A stretch of DNA of 64,000 bases from Flavobacterium psychraerolatum (GCF_025960985.1 NZ_JAOQMX010000008.1:1-64000); one strand, 5' to 3'; shown: positions 29,541 to 38,576, numbered from the stretch's first letter. Program-made: numbers and translations. The notes: a model not told the origin generated them from the letters alone.

Positions 29541-29735
29541 CTAACTCTCTAAACCATCTTTCATGTTTTGAATGTAAGCTGCTTTCTGAATTTTGATTCT
29601 ATTTCTAACAGAAGGCTTGATAAAAGCTTGACGAGCTCTTAATTGACGCACTGTTCCAGTTTTATCAAATTTTCTTTTATAGCGCTTTAGTGCTCTATCG
29701 ATATTTTCCCCGTCTTTAATTGGTATAATTAACAT
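29541..29735 (-). CDS. rpsU: 30S ribosomal protein S21
   Basis: A 64-residue basic protein. MLIIPIKDGENIDRALKRYK and RQLRARQAFIKPSVRNR are typical of Bacteroidota bS21. The start at 29735 is fixed by an excellent Shine-Dalgarno 8 nt upstream; the frame is open 14 more codons but those overlap the SD and the promoter. It is a single-gene unit with its own promoter and terminator. In Flavobacterium bS21 helps hide the anti-SD of 16S rRNA, so this SD is likely a feedback device. Confidence 0.95.
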   Translation of the reverse strand: MLIIPIKDGENIDRALKRYKRKFDKTGTVRQLRARQAFIKPSVRNRIKIQKAAYIQNMKDGLES

Positions 29736-29743
29736 AATTTTGA

Positions 29744-29794
29744 CACCCCCTTTCGTTAAGTACGCAAAGGTAATCATTATTTTGAATTGACCAA
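29744..29794 (-). promoter_or_regulatory. rpsU promoter and strong Shine-Dalgarno
   Basis: On the minus strand TTG (29792-29794), a 19-nt spacer and TACCTTTG (29765-29772) fit the TTG-N19-TAnnTTTG consensus. Downstream AAAGGGGGTG (29744-29753) can pair along its length with the anti-SD CACCUCCUUU, with one G-U wobble, and stands 8 nt from the ATG. Most other genes in the window show no such site. Confidence 0.75.
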
Positions 29795-29894
29795 CCAGAA
29801 GGTTAAAAAAATAAAAAAATATCTAATAGCTTATTATTTTATGAGAATAAAAGTACCCTCCTCCAATAAAACAAAATAACCTTACACTCCTTTT

Positions 29895-29992
29895 GCGTGA
29901 GGGATCAAAGCGGCATCCTTTTGTGAAGCGTTAGCGGAACAAAAGATACAGCGAAAAACCCGACCCGTGTTTTTTCTCACGGGTCACGCCCA
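29895..29992 (+). repeat. Structured intergenic element, copy B
   Basis: An outermost GCGTGA/TCACGC pair closes the element. Inside are GGG/CCC, the shared AAGCGGCATC block, a stem CTTTTGT/ACAAAAG with inner GC/GC pair, and a 3' hairpin GACCCGTG/CACGGGTC. It lies between rpsU and the acyl-CoA dehydrogenase gene. It shares architecture with the copies at 11630 and 36312. The biological strand is not known. Confidence 0.6.
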
Positions 29993-30013
29993 ATAGAATA
30001 CATCATAAAAAAA

Positions 30014-30038
30014 GGAGTTAAAACGACGTTCTAACTCC
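30014..30038 (-). terminator. Terminator after acyl-CoA dehydrogenase
   Basis: An 11-bp stem GGAGTTAGAAC / GTTTTAACTCC with one G-U pair and a 3-nt loop, followed by seven T residues on the minus strand. Confidence 0.88.
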
Positions 30039-30063
30039 CTATATATTATGGTTGCTCTATTAT

Positions 30064-31203
30064 TTATTTCAATATATTTCGTGTAATCACTACTTTCTGA
30101 ATCTCGGTAGTACCTTCACCTATTGTACATAACTTAGCATCTCTATAAAATTTTTCTACTGGAAAATCTTTAGTATATCCGTATCCTCCGTGAATTTGAA
30201 TGGCTTCGTTTGCTACTTTACAACATACTTCAGAGGCATACATCTTGGCCATCGCCCCCATTGTAGTAACTGGTCTATGTTGTTGTTTTAAGAAAGCAGC
30301 TTTATGTAATAATAATTCCGAAGCTTCTATTTCAGTCACCATATCAGCAAGTTTAAATGAAATACCTTGAAAACTACTAATTGGTTTACCGAATTGGTGT
30401 CTTTCTTTAGAATACTTCAAAGCAGCTTCATAAGCTCCTTTAGCAATCCCTAGAGATAGTGCTCCGATAGATATTCTCCCACCATCTAAAACTTTCATGG
30501 CTTGAATAAAACCATCACCAACTTCACCTAAACGATTTGCATCTGGAATACGACAATTATCGAATACTAATTCAGCTGTTTCACTGGCACGCATTCCCAA
30601 TTTATTTTCTTTTTTCCCAGAAGTAAAACCTTCCATTCCTTTTTCGAAAACGAAAGCTGTCATTCCATGAGAGTCCCCTTTTTCACCGGTACGTACAATT
30701 ACTACAGCCACATCACCCGAAACAGCATGTGTTATAAAGTTTTTGGCTCCATTGACAATCCAGAAATCACCCTCCTTTTTTGCAGTTGTATTCATTCCAC
30801 CGGCATCAGAACCCGTATTATGCTCCGTTAAACCCCAAGCACCAATATACTCGGCTGTGGCTAATTTTGGAATCCATTTTTTCTTTTGCTCTTCGTTTCC
30901 AAACATCAAAATATGATTGGTACATAATGAATTGTGAGCTGCTACAGATAATCCTATGGAAGGATCGACCTTTGAAATCTCTTCTATAATGGTAATATAT
31001 TCATGATACCCTAAACCAGAACCACCAAGCTCCTCAGGAACTAAGACCCCCATAAACCCCATTTCTCCCAATTTCTTGAATAAAGGGACAGGAAAAGTTT
31101 GTGCTTCATCCCATTCCATTATAAACGGACGTATGTTTATTTCTGCAAAATCTCTTATGGATTGCGCAATCATTGACTGCGTTTCGTTATAATCAAAGTT
31201 CAT
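30064..31203 (-). CDS. Acyl-CoA dehydrogenase
   Basis: FAD-dependent acyl-CoA dehydrogenase of 379 residues, a usual length for the short/medium/branched-chain group. The flavin/substrate motif GAWGLTEHNTGSDAGG and the C-terminal signature QIHGGYGYTKDFPVEKFYRD are present, with the IGEGTTEIQ region near the end. It catalyses alpha,beta-dehydrogenation of acyl-CoA in fatty acid or branched-chain amino acid breakdown; the exact substrate cannot be read from sequence. It lies 16 bp downstream of the helix-hairpin-helix protein gene. Confidence 0.92.
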   Translation of the reverse strand: MNFDYNETQSMIAQSIRDFAEINIRPFIMEWDEAQTFPVPLFKKLGEMGFMGVLVPEELGGSGLGYHEYITIIEEISKVDPSIGLSVAAHNSLCTNHILMFGNEEQKKKWIPKLATAEYIGAWGLTEHNTGSDAGGMNTTAKKEGDFWIVNGAKNFITHAVSGDVAVVIVRTGEKGDSHGMTAFVFEKGMEGFTSGKKENKLGMRASETAELVFDNCRIPDANRLGEVGDGFIQAMKVLDGGRISIGALSLGIAKGAYEAALKYSKERHQFGKPISSFQGISFKLADMVTEIEASELLLHKAAFLKQQHRPVTTMGAMAKMYASEVCCKVANEAIQIHGGYGYTKDFPVEKFYRDAKLCTIGEGTTEIQKVVITRNILK

Positions 31204-31219
31204 CGTAAAGCTTTTGTGT

Positions 31220-32101
31220 TTAGAAGGTCAAATATAAGGCTATAATATTGGCTTTTTCAATAGACAAGCCTTTAATTTTTGTTAAATCACTTGCATTTTT
31301 AAAATCTCCATTCATGCTCCTGCAAGTCACTATTTCTTTCGCTAAAGAGTATCTAAAATATGGAAATTGAGCAATTTCTTTAACGGAAGCATTATTAATA
31401 TCTAATTTTCTGAAAGTAGGTTGGCTTGAAACTTTAAAACTCACATTCAATTTAGTTATTACTTCTGGCGGTAACCCCCAAATATCTTCCATTTGTTGCA
31501 TGGAAACAAAACCTCCTAAGCTTTCTCTAAATATAATAATTCGATCAGAGTATCCTGCTCCTATTCCATTTATCCTCATGAAATCTTCCGCACTTGCAGA
31601 ATTCACATCTAAAATTGGAATTTTTCCTTCTGTAGCAAAAGTTTTTTTTTCATATTTCACAAAACCTTTAGTATCTTTTTTATGAGTTACCCAATCTGGA
31701 AATTTAAAAAAAGGGGACAAAATAGCAAGTAAAGAATCTGACACTTTAGTTACATTTTGAAAATCGGCAGCAGAATTTACATATTGGTTTGTTCTCCTGA
31801 ATGCCAATAAGCGATCAATTTCTTGAAGAGACATACCTAATTTATAACCTTTGTAATCTGTTATAAAATTGGGATTATAAGGTTTGAGTTCATAACCATA
31901 AACAGTTGATGCTCCTTTCAGTTTATCAATATCTGCTTGTAAGGTCAACCACTGTACTTCGACATTGGACTTTGTCACTTCAGCAGTATGATTCACACCA
32001 AAGAACCATGCTGTTTGTAAACCTACAACAAGAAGTATTAACACAAAAATCCCATTTCGCTGTTCTTTGGAAAACTGGAAATAGGATTTTATAGGATTCA
32101 T
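31220..32101 (-). CDS. Helix-hairpin-helix protein with N-terminal membrane anchor
   Basis: A 293-residue protein. It begins with KSYFQFSKEQRNGIFVLILLVVGLQ, a short cytoplasmic stretch and one membrane segment (about 15-31). It carries ComEA-like helix-hairpin-helix units: around LDVNSASAEDFMRINGIGAGYSDRI (160-185) and LDINNASVKEIAQFPYFRYSLAKEI near the C-terminus, plus a weaker one at 75-100. Such units bind DNA without sequence specificity. The arrangement resembles ComEA with several HhH copies, but a competence role is inference. Confidence 0.8.
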   Translation of the reverse strand: MNPIKSYFQFSKEQRNGIFVLILLVVGLQTAWFFGVNHTAEVTKSNVEVQWLTLQADIDKLKGASTVYGYELKPYNPNFITDYKGYKLGMSLQEIDRLLAFRRTNQYVNSAADFQNVTKVSDSLLAILSPFFKFPDWVTHKKDTKGFVKYEKKTFATEGKIPILDVNSASAEDFMRINGIGAGYSDRIIIFRESLGGFVSMQQMEDIWGLPPEVITKLNVSFKVSSQPTFRKLDINNASVKEIAQFPYFRYSLAKEIVTCRSMNGDFKNASDLTKIKGLSIEKANIIALYLTF

Positions 32102-32133
32102 ATTTTTAGATCTTTATAATTTACATTCAAAAA

Positions 32134-32292
32134 CTATTCTTTTGGCTGCCTATCAACCACGTCATCATTCTCAGAAAAAGAGTCTGGCTCTTGCTTGGGT
32201 TTAATGGTTAAAACTTTATAAAAGAAATATACTGCGAAACTAACCACAACTCCCTGTGTCGTCACCATCATTATTAAAGCTTCTGTATTCAT
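32134..32292 (-). CDS. Small single-span accessory protein of NSS transporter, MetS-like
   Basis: A 52-residue frame starting MNTEALIMMVTTQGVVV. It has one membrane segment (about 4-29) ending in YFFYKVL and an acidic, hydrophilic tail (PDSFSENDDVVDRQPKE). It lies 83 bp downstream of a neurotransmitter:sodium symporter gene on the same strand. Several bacterial NSS transporters, for example the methionine/alanine importer MetP with MetS, need such a small partner encoded next door. The identification rests on size, topology and position. The annotation is worth keeping because the frame is short and easily missed. Confidence 0.7.
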   Translation of the reverse strand: MNTEALIMMVTTQGVVVSFAVYFFYKVLTIKPKQEPDSFSENDDVVDRQPKE

Positions 32293-32375
32293 ACTACTAA
32301 TGTATTATTTATTTATCAAATGAGATGTAGAATTAAAATACATCTCAATTTAATTACTTTATTATTATAATGTTT

Positions 32376-34046
32376 TTATAACGTAGCTCTACCTTCTCTT
32401 TTTCTTTTTAAATAAGCTAAATAGACTAAGCTACAAATAAAAAGAAATAAGGATACTAATAAAAGTCTAGCCGAATTAAGATAGAAAATCTTATCCTCCA
32501 ATTTGGTAATTAGCGCAAGATCTGTTGTAGCAGCAATCTCCTCTCTAATACCAGCATGCATCACTTTTTTGATAATCGATCCGTTATCTAATACCCAAGA
32601 ATGACCCGAAAATAAATTATTCAAGTTTCCAGACCAATCATTATCTTTTGGCTTAAACAATGAACCTACAAAGATGATGATCAACATCATTGGCGTAATA
32701 TATTTTATAATAAACTTATAAATAATTGGTACTTTTATATCTGCTCCACTTGTAATTGCTGGCCAACCTTTTTCCAAACCGAAAACCCACGAAAACAAGA
32801 TGGTTTCAAGCATTGCAAAAACCACTAAGCTAACTGTTCCTGCCCAATAGTCATATTCATCAAAAACACCTTCTTGAAAATAAATAACCGTTGGCAGCCC
32901 TAAAATCAAAGCAATTAAACCAAAAGACCAAGCTCCTTTATTTTGATTCCAGCCAAACTCATCACGCATGAACCCAATCCAAGGTGTACCCATTGCAAGT
33001 GATGAAGTAATTCCTGCAAAAAACAACAATCCGAACCAAAGGACTCCAGCTATAACCGCAATTACACTTCCCCATTGTTGAAATAAATAAGGCATTGTTT
33101 GAAATGCCATACCGAAACCTGCATTTTGAATTACCCAATCCAAACCTAAATATCCAGCAGCAATTGGAATAACAATTAAACTCCCAAGAACTACCTCTAC
33201 AAACTCATTCATAAACCCTGCAGAAACTGCATTCAAGGCAACATCATCTTTTTCGTCCAAATAAGCAGCATAGCAATGTACTGTACCCATCCCTACCGAT
33301 AAAGTAAAGAATATCTGACCAGCCGCAGCCATCCATACTTTTAAATCTAACAACGAACTATATTGAGGAGTCCATAGAAAATTAAGGCCATCCCAAGCAT
33401 TAGCATCCGGAAAAATATCCGAAGCTCCTGATGTTCCCAAAGTCAAACCCTTGATTGCCAAAATAGCCCCGAATAAAATCAAAAGAGGCATACCAATTTT
33501 GGCTACTTTTTCTATCCCTTTCAATCCCTTAGATAAAATATAGGTGTTAATTACCAAACAAATAATATAAAAAAATACTGACTCATAAGGGATTCCTGTT
33601 GTAGAATGTTCAATATCTACGTAATCACTAAAAAAAGTGGCTACGTTGGCCTGACTCATCCCCTCAAAAGTACCAACCAGCGAGTGATAGACATACGACA
33701 TTGTCCAAGATTCGATATAACAATAATAGGCAGCAACAGCCATATTGGTAAATATACCAAAAACACCTATGTACTTTAATACCCTACCTTTGACCATAGA
33801 GTCCAAAATATAAGGAGTACTATGATTACCGAACTTACCTCCAAATCGTCCCGAAGACCATTCTATAAAAAGTAACGGAATACCCATAATCAAAAAACAG
33901 ATTAGATACGGAATGATGAAGGCTCCCCCACCATTTTGTACTGCTTGAACTGGAAATCTCAAAAAATTACCCAAACCAACAGCATTTCCTGCCATTGCTA
34001 AAATTAAACCTACACGTGAACCCCAAGCATCTGATTTTTCAGCCAA
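32376..34046 (-). CDS. Sodium-dependent transporter, NSS (SNF) family
   Basis: Polytopic membrane protein of 556 residues with about twelve membrane segments. The N-terminal NSS signature is clear: WGSRVGLILAMAGNAVGLGN, then LRFPVQAVQNGGGAF with the unwound TM1 residues that bind sodium and substrate. NSS proteins import amino acids with sodium; the substrate here is not predictable. The frame starts with a TTG codon (LAEKSDAWGS translated as MAEK...); no ATG or GTG lies in frame upstream, and homologues start at this place, so TTG is probably real. The downstream small protein is a likely subunit. Confidence 0.9.
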   Translation of the reverse strand: MAEKSDAWGSRVGLILAMAGNAVGLGNFLRFPVQAVQNGGGAFIIPYLICFLIMGIPLLFIEWSSGRFGGKFGNHSTPYILDSMVKGRVLKYIGVFGIFTNMAVAAYYCYIESWTMSYVYHSLVGTFEGMSQANVATFFSDYVDIEHSTTGIPYESVFFYIICLVINTYILSKGLKGIEKVAKIGMPLLILFGAILAIKGLTLGTSGASDIFPDANAWDGLNFLWTPQYSSLLDLKVWMAAAGQIFFTLSVGMGTVHCYAAYLDEKDDVALNAVSAGFMNEFVEVVLGSLIVIPIAAGYLGLDWVIQNAGFGMAFQTMPYLFQQWGSVIAVIAGVLWFGLLFFAGITSSLAMGTPWIGFMRDEFGWNQNKGAWSFGLIALILGLPTVIYFQEGVFDEYDYWAGTVSLVVFAMLETILFSWVFGLEKGWPAITSGADIKVPIIYKFIIKYITPMMLIIIFVGSLFKPKDNDWSGNLNNLFSGHSWVLDNGSIIKKVMHAGIREEIAATTDLALITKLEDKIFYLNSARLLLVSLFLFICSLVYLAYLKRKREGRATL

Positions 34047-34086
34047 AATATTTTTATTATGATTAGTATTGATTAAAAAAAGTGAT

Positions 34087-34317
34087 CTATAAGTCGAAAA
34101 CAGAACTGCGTTTGGCGCGTATCAAATCTTTCAAACGAATCCAAAATGCTAGGATAAGATATACTCCAAATCCCAAACCTACCGTAACAAATGAGATGTA
34201 AATAAAAAAGAGTCGAACACTGTTGGCTCGCATCCCCAATTTATCAGCTAGACGAGAAGAAACATGAAAGCCATGTTTTTCCATGAAGAATTTAAGGTGT
34301 AGAATTGCTGACATCAT
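34087..34317 (-). CDS. PspC domain protein
   Basis: A small membrane protein of about 76 residues. The PspC pattern GVxxxLADKLGMRANSVRLFFIYISFVT is followed by a second hydrophobic stretch (GLGFGVYLILAFWIRL) and a basic tail. In Bacteroidota this stand-alone PspC is common near membrane protein genes; a role in envelope stress is inferred from the family name only. The ATG at 34317 is chosen; a GTG lies two codons upstream. It lies 40 bp upstream of the NSS transporter gene and may be co-transcribed with it. Confidence 0.8.
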   Translation of the reverse strand: MMSAILHLKFFMEKHGFHVSSRLADKLGMRANSVRLFFIYISFVTVGLGFGVYLILAFWIRLKDLIRAKRSSVFDL

Positions 34318-34414
34318 TTTCACTAATTAAAATTCATTTCCAGTGACTTTACTGAATGAATTTAACATTTTGGTTACTTTTTTGTGTAAAACTACAAAAA
34401 AAATGAATACTCCA

Positions 34415-35695
34415 TTAAAAGACACCCTTTGTTTTCAACAAGTCTACCCCAATAGCACATTCTAAGCATTTACTTTTCGTACAATATTCGTTTTTCAATT
34501 GTAGTAAAGACTGTGAATCATAAGCATTTTGTGATTTTATTCCGAATGAAGTAAATTTATCCAAAATACTATTTTTTTCTGCTTGAACCTCAGACAACAG
34601 TTGAATCAAATTTTCAGCATTCTCTACCCCTAGACTTTTAGCATAAGCAAATTTCAAAGGGATGATTGTATTGATAATTATTAAATCTATAAAAGAGTGT
34701 GATAGTCTTTTATTCTTCTTTGGACTTTGTTTATCAAAGTTGTAATGATCTTGCCAATAAGTGGTTGTTTCTATTTGCAATAAATCATAAACCTGTTGAA
34801 CGGTATTTAAACTAATGATTTTTGAAAACAAGTTTTGGTGCAAATGATACAAATTGGATAACTGTGACAACCGAATAGTTGGAAAATTATCAGGTCTATG
34901 TTTAAAAAAAGCAACCGGAATTGTATGTGAATTATCAATTTGGTGTTTATGTAGCAAATAATAGTATCGGAAATTGAGGTCTTTATAATAATTATCTTCT
35001 TTATCTGAATCTAGCAGCCCTGCAGTTCCAAAAAGGAGACATTCTAAGTTTTCTACTTCAAAACTTTCTTTTCGGATAATTGAAAAAGGAATAGCTTCTG
35101 TTATTTGTAAAAATGCTTCACCATTGGTATTGAGACCAAAATTCTTGCCTAGAAGACGAAATAAAACGCACTCCCAATCATTATTGGTCTTTATAAGTAA
35201 TTCATGAATAAGTTGTGACTTGCGCTCCAAGCGTTCAAAAAACAAGCGTTCTTGCCAATTTTGAAGTACAAACGGATCGATTGCTTTGAGTTCTTTTTCA
35301 CAAAATATCCAAGATTTGGGAGTAAGCAAAGATTGATAATTATTCAAAGTACTTTTATCCACATAATTTTTGAGTTCCAATACTGGAATCTCACTATTAT
35401 CTAGTCTAAAAATAGCAGCATCATGTTCCCATACTACATGTAAAATCACACTATCATAAGCTTGATCACGTTCATGATGATGTGCATACCAATCAGATGA
35501 TTTGATATGAATCTCGACATTACCAGCCCACTTTTGATTACCAATAGTTATTTGTGCATTAAAAAAATCAGGTCCTGACAATTCTAAATAGTGCCCTTGG
35601 TGGTGAATGGTTACTAGCTGTTGCTGTGTAGTATGAAGGTCAAGCGTGTTAAACTTTTTATACTTCCAGAGGTAATGTAAAAAATCTTCTTTCAT
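34415..35695 (-). CDS. DUF2851 family protein
   Basis: A 426-residue soluble protein. The N-terminus MKEDFLHYLWKYKKF and the block HYLELSGPDFFNAQITIGNQKWAGNVEIHIKSSDWYAHHH are diagnostic for DUF2851, a family nearly restricted to Bacteroidota. Two conserved Cys clusters at the end (EYCTKSKCLECAIG) suggest a metal site. The function is unknown. It is followed, 92 bp on, by the PspC gene. Confidence 0.88.
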   Translation of the reverse strand: MKEDFLHYLWKYKKFNTLDLHTTQQQLVTIHHQGHYLELSGPDFFNAQITIGNQKWAGNVEIHIKSSDWYAHHHERDQAYDSVILHVVWEHDAAIFRLDNSEIPVLELKNYVDKSTLNNYQSLLTPKSWIFCEKELKAIDPFVLQNWQERLFFERLERKSQLIHELLIKTNNDWECVLFRLLGKNFGLNTNGEAFLQITEAIPFSIIRKESFEVENLECLLFGTAGLLDSDKEDNYYKDLNFRYYYLLHKHQIDNSHTIPVAFFKHRPDNFPTIRLSQLSNLYHLHQNLFSKIISLNTVQQVYDLLQIETTTYWQDHYNFDKQSPKKNKRLSHSFIDLIIINTIIPLKFAYAKSLGVENAENLIQLLSEVQAEKNSILDKFTSFGIKSQNAYDSQSLLQLKNEYCTKSKCLECAIGVDLLKTKGVF

Positions 35696-35751
35696 AGTAA
35701 TAGCCTTTTAGACAGTAACTAAAGTAAGAAATATTACTATACCAAATAAAA

Positions 35752-36234
35752 CTATTTCAACAGATATAATTTGGCACATGCTCTAGCGTCTGAAAGTGCT
35801 TCATGATGATTGAGCTTAATATTCATCGCACGACAGCAATCACTTAACTTAGTCGGTTTTAAACCTTTGGCTTTATAAATTTTCACTGTACACTCCCAAC
35901 GTATTCCAATATTGAGCTCTTGATAATCAAAGCCATATAGAGCCATTGATTTAATCAAAACATTTCGGTCAAAACTCTCGTTATGAGCAACCACCACTTT
36001 ATTTTGCAATCTTTTTTTGATTTCGGGATATACTTGTGCAAATGATTTTTCATTTACTGTATCACGTGGATAAATACCGTGAACTTGGATAGTAAATGGA
36101 CTGTACACATTATTGGGTGGTTTGATTAAGGTAACAAACTCATCGGTAATGACACCATTTTCTACGGTTACAATCCCTACAGAACATGGATGGAAGGACG
36201 TTGCAGTTTCAAAATCTATAGCAGTAAAGGTCAA
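35752..36234 (-). CDS. DEDDh 3'-5' exonuclease, DnaQ-like
   Basis: A 160-residue exonuclease domain without partners. The four acidic metal ligands and the general base are visible: Asp and Glu in AIDFETA, Asp in AHNESFDRNVL and His/Asp in HEALSDARACA. It resembles DNA polymerase III epsilon and stand-alone proofreading or RNA-trimming nucleases. The frame opens with TTG (LTFTAIDFETA); no ATG lies upstream in frame and the Asp-Phe-Glu motif starts within ten residues, so the TTG start is credible. Confidence 0.88.
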   Translation of the reverse strand: MTFTAIDFETATSFHPCSVGIVTVENGVITDEFVTLIKPPNNVYSPFTIQVHGIYPRDTVNEKSFAQVYPEIKKRLQNKVVVAHNESFDRNVLIKSMALYGFDYQELNIGIRWECTVKIYKAKGLKPTKLSDCCRAMNIKLNHHEALSDARACAKLYLLK

Positions 36235-36311
36235 TGTAAAATATTTTAAATTTAAAAAGGTTTGATTATTATTTTTTACAATTCTCCAATAGGAGAAAGG
36301 TTTTTCTCTCT

Positions 36312-36392
36312 AGCCCCGATCGCAGCAAAGTATCCTTTTATAGTGTGATGCGTAGCTAATCACCTTATAAAAGATACTGTGTAGAGCGGGAC
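36312..36392 (+). repeat. Structured intergenic element, copy C
   Basis: Shares with the copies at 11630 and 29895 an outer CCCCG/CGGGA pairing, a GAT...GCA block, TATCCTTTTATA/TTATAAAAGATA as the central stem and a following AGCGG-like box. The apical part is longer here, with an extra GTGAT/ATCAC stem. It lies between the exonuclease and porin genes. Confidence 0.5.
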
Positions 36393-36433
36393 ACATTTTC
36401 TTGAAAACGCAAATTTTATTGCTCCTGAAAGTA

Positions 36434-38371
36434 TTAATTGAAAAAATTCCATACCAGTCCAAAACGAATAGCCATATCGCGAAAAGGTGTGTTTGGTGCA
36501 GAATAAAAGTTATTACCTGAAAAAGAGGAATTAAAATGTTCTGCTTTTAAATAAATGCGGGTTCTTTGAATTTTTGCATTTACAAAGAAATCCAAATTGG
36601 GATAATTCCCAATTTGTTTTTGATTTTGCACAAAAAATTCTCCTATAACAGGATTATAATCGTTTGCAAAATAGTTAGTAAAATAATTCAAGACAATTCC
36701 AGTTTGCAAAAACAAAGCTTTCTTGAAAAAGTAATTGGTGTAATATATCGTATTACGAGTTACGATTTCGGGAACATTGAGCACTGCATCATCCTGCCCT
36801 ACCTTTTGGTATAAAATAGTATTATCAAAACCAAATTTCCCAAACTTAATATCCTTACTAACCTTCAATGAAATATAGTTAATGGTTTTATTATACTGTT
36901 CTGGTGAAATAATTTGCTGTGTAGTACTTGTTGCTATATCTTTGAAATACAAATGATCGTTGAGCGTTAACAATGTTAGAGAAGCATTTAACCAAGGTGT
37001 CACAGCATTGGCCGCAAGACGATTTATCTTTTCGTTATTAAAATTTTTACTCCAATTGTAATCAATGAAACTACTTTGATATAGGTTATAATTATCTGTA
37101 GGTAACTTATTAATGTTTTGGTACTGAAAATCAAATTGAAAATCATCATTCAAATCTAATTTCATTTTAGCATCAAGATTAGAAAGTGATTGATTGGTAA
37201 TTGACCTAGAATAAAGAAATTTACCCTTCCATTTATTTTTTCGATAGTCGTATTGTCCACCGGCTGTATTGATATTTCGTGTTAACGAAGCTGGAATAAC
37301 AGTTCCATCTGCTTTAATCAAAATTCTATAATAGTAAAAATTACTTCGGAAATCATCTACAAAAAACTGGAACTTCCCTAAGGTTGTATTCTCATAGGAT
37401 AGTCCTACTTTATTATACATTTTATTGTAATGCGTTTGATCTTTGATATCAGCCGTTACAAATGAATCTCCAAAACGATTTACAGTTGTAGTTCCTATGG
37501 TTGAAGCAAGAGTTGGTTGCTTGTACTCAAAGAACTTATTTTCGTAGTTAAACTGGTGATGAAGATAGAGATTATTTACTCCTTTTGAAGGATTAATTTG
37601 AAAACTATGATCTACAAAAACACGTTTACCTTTTAAGAATGACTCAGCATCTGTCAAATACACTTCCAAACTTTGACGTACACTAAAATCGGGATCTTTA
37701 CTTTCAAAATCTGAAATTGTTGTAATCCCACCGTTTTCTTCATTCAAGATATCTTGAGAGACAAAATGTGCATTGGCAATATATCGCTGATTCTTGGAAC
37801 TGTAACTAGTTGTGAATCTAAAATGACCTGAATTGGCAAACTGATTAATGTATTTTCCCTCTGAACGAATACCTTTATAAGCAATAGAAAAGTTAAGTCG
37901 TGGATGAATGTTTAGCGAAAAATAAGAATCTACTAACTGTCCTTTTCCTATAATCGAATTAAAAAACAACTCGGTTACTGGAGTTGCTACCGATGCATAT
38001 CTTACTTGCCCTGCTTCAATAAAGCTAAAATGCTTCCCTTTTAACCCCATTTCTGGATAAGGTGAAAAATCGGTTAAGCTATATTGTAAGGTATTATATG
38101 TTTGCCCTTCATTTGGAAATGCCAACAATCCAAAAGTGTCTTTGCGTAGATAGTTATGACTGTACTCACGTTGAATTGTAAGTGAGGTATCAATATAAGT
38201 AGTATCACGCTCCAAAGAAACAAAACGATACATATCGATTGTCGCTACTTTGGTAGTATCATTAGGGTCTGCTCCTTGATCCACAAGACTCTTTTTGGGA
38301 GCCTCTCCTCTTGGTTCTTTTTGAGCAAACAACAAGGTAGGCAATAAACATAAAAAAAAGAGTATTCTCAT
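36434..38371 (-). CDS. Putative outer membrane porin (Porin_10 type)
   Basis: About 645 residues. A signal peptide (MRILFFLCLLPTLLFAQ) is followed by a Lys/Asp-rich N-terminal segment and a long region of alternating aromatic and polar residues typical of a beta-barrel, ending in Phe-Asn (AIRFGLVWNFFN). Sequence blocks such as YNTLQYSLTDFSPYPEMGLKG match the putative porin family of Bacteroidota. An open frame continues 27 codons upstream, but the signal peptide fixes the start at 38371. No TonB box was seen, so it is not a TonB-dependent receptor. Substrate unknown. Confidence 0.82.
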   Translation of the reverse strand: MRILFFLCLLPTLLFAQKEPRGEAPKKSLVDQGADPNDTTKVATIDMYRFVSLERDTTYIDTSLTIQREYSHNYLRKDTFGLLAFPNEGQTYNTLQYSLTDFSPYPEMGLKGKHFSFIEAGQVRYASVATPVTELFFNSIIGKGQLVDSYFSLNIHPRLNFSIAYKGIRSEGKYINQFANSGHFRFTTSYSSKNQRYIANAHFVSQDILNEENGGITTISDFESKDPDFSVRQSLEVYLTDAESFLKGKRVFVDHSFQINPSKGVNNLYLHHQFNYENKFFEYKQPTLASTIGTTTVNRFGDSFVTADIKDQTHYNKMYNKVGLSYENTTLGKFQFFVDDFRSNFYYYRILIKADGTVIPASLTRNINTAGGQYDYRKNKWKGKFLYSRSITNQSLSNLDAKMKLDLNDDFQFDFQYQNINKLPTDNYNLYQSSFIDYNWSKNFNNEKINRLAANAVTPWLNASLTLLTLNDHLYFKDIATSTTQQIISPEQYNKTINYISLKVSKDIKFGKFGFDNTILYQKVGQDDAVLNVPEIVTRNTIYYTNYFFKKALFLQTGIVLNYFTNYFANDYNPVIGEFFVQNQKQIGNYPNLDFFVNAKIQRTRIYLKAEHFNSSFSGNNFYSAPNTPFRDMAIRFGLVWNFFN

Positions 38372-38576
38372 TTGGACAACTGATTTGGCAATTTTTGAAT
38401 TGATTAATAATTGGGTCAAAGGTAATTGATAAAAAGCTATAAAAAAAAACAAACCTAAAAGTAGCTTATCAAATAAGACCCCATTACTAACGAAAGTCGT
38501 AAACTGATTATTGTTTCTTGATCGAGTACCAATTCACTAAAAAATTGCAATCTTTGTTTTTTCAAAATTTATAATT

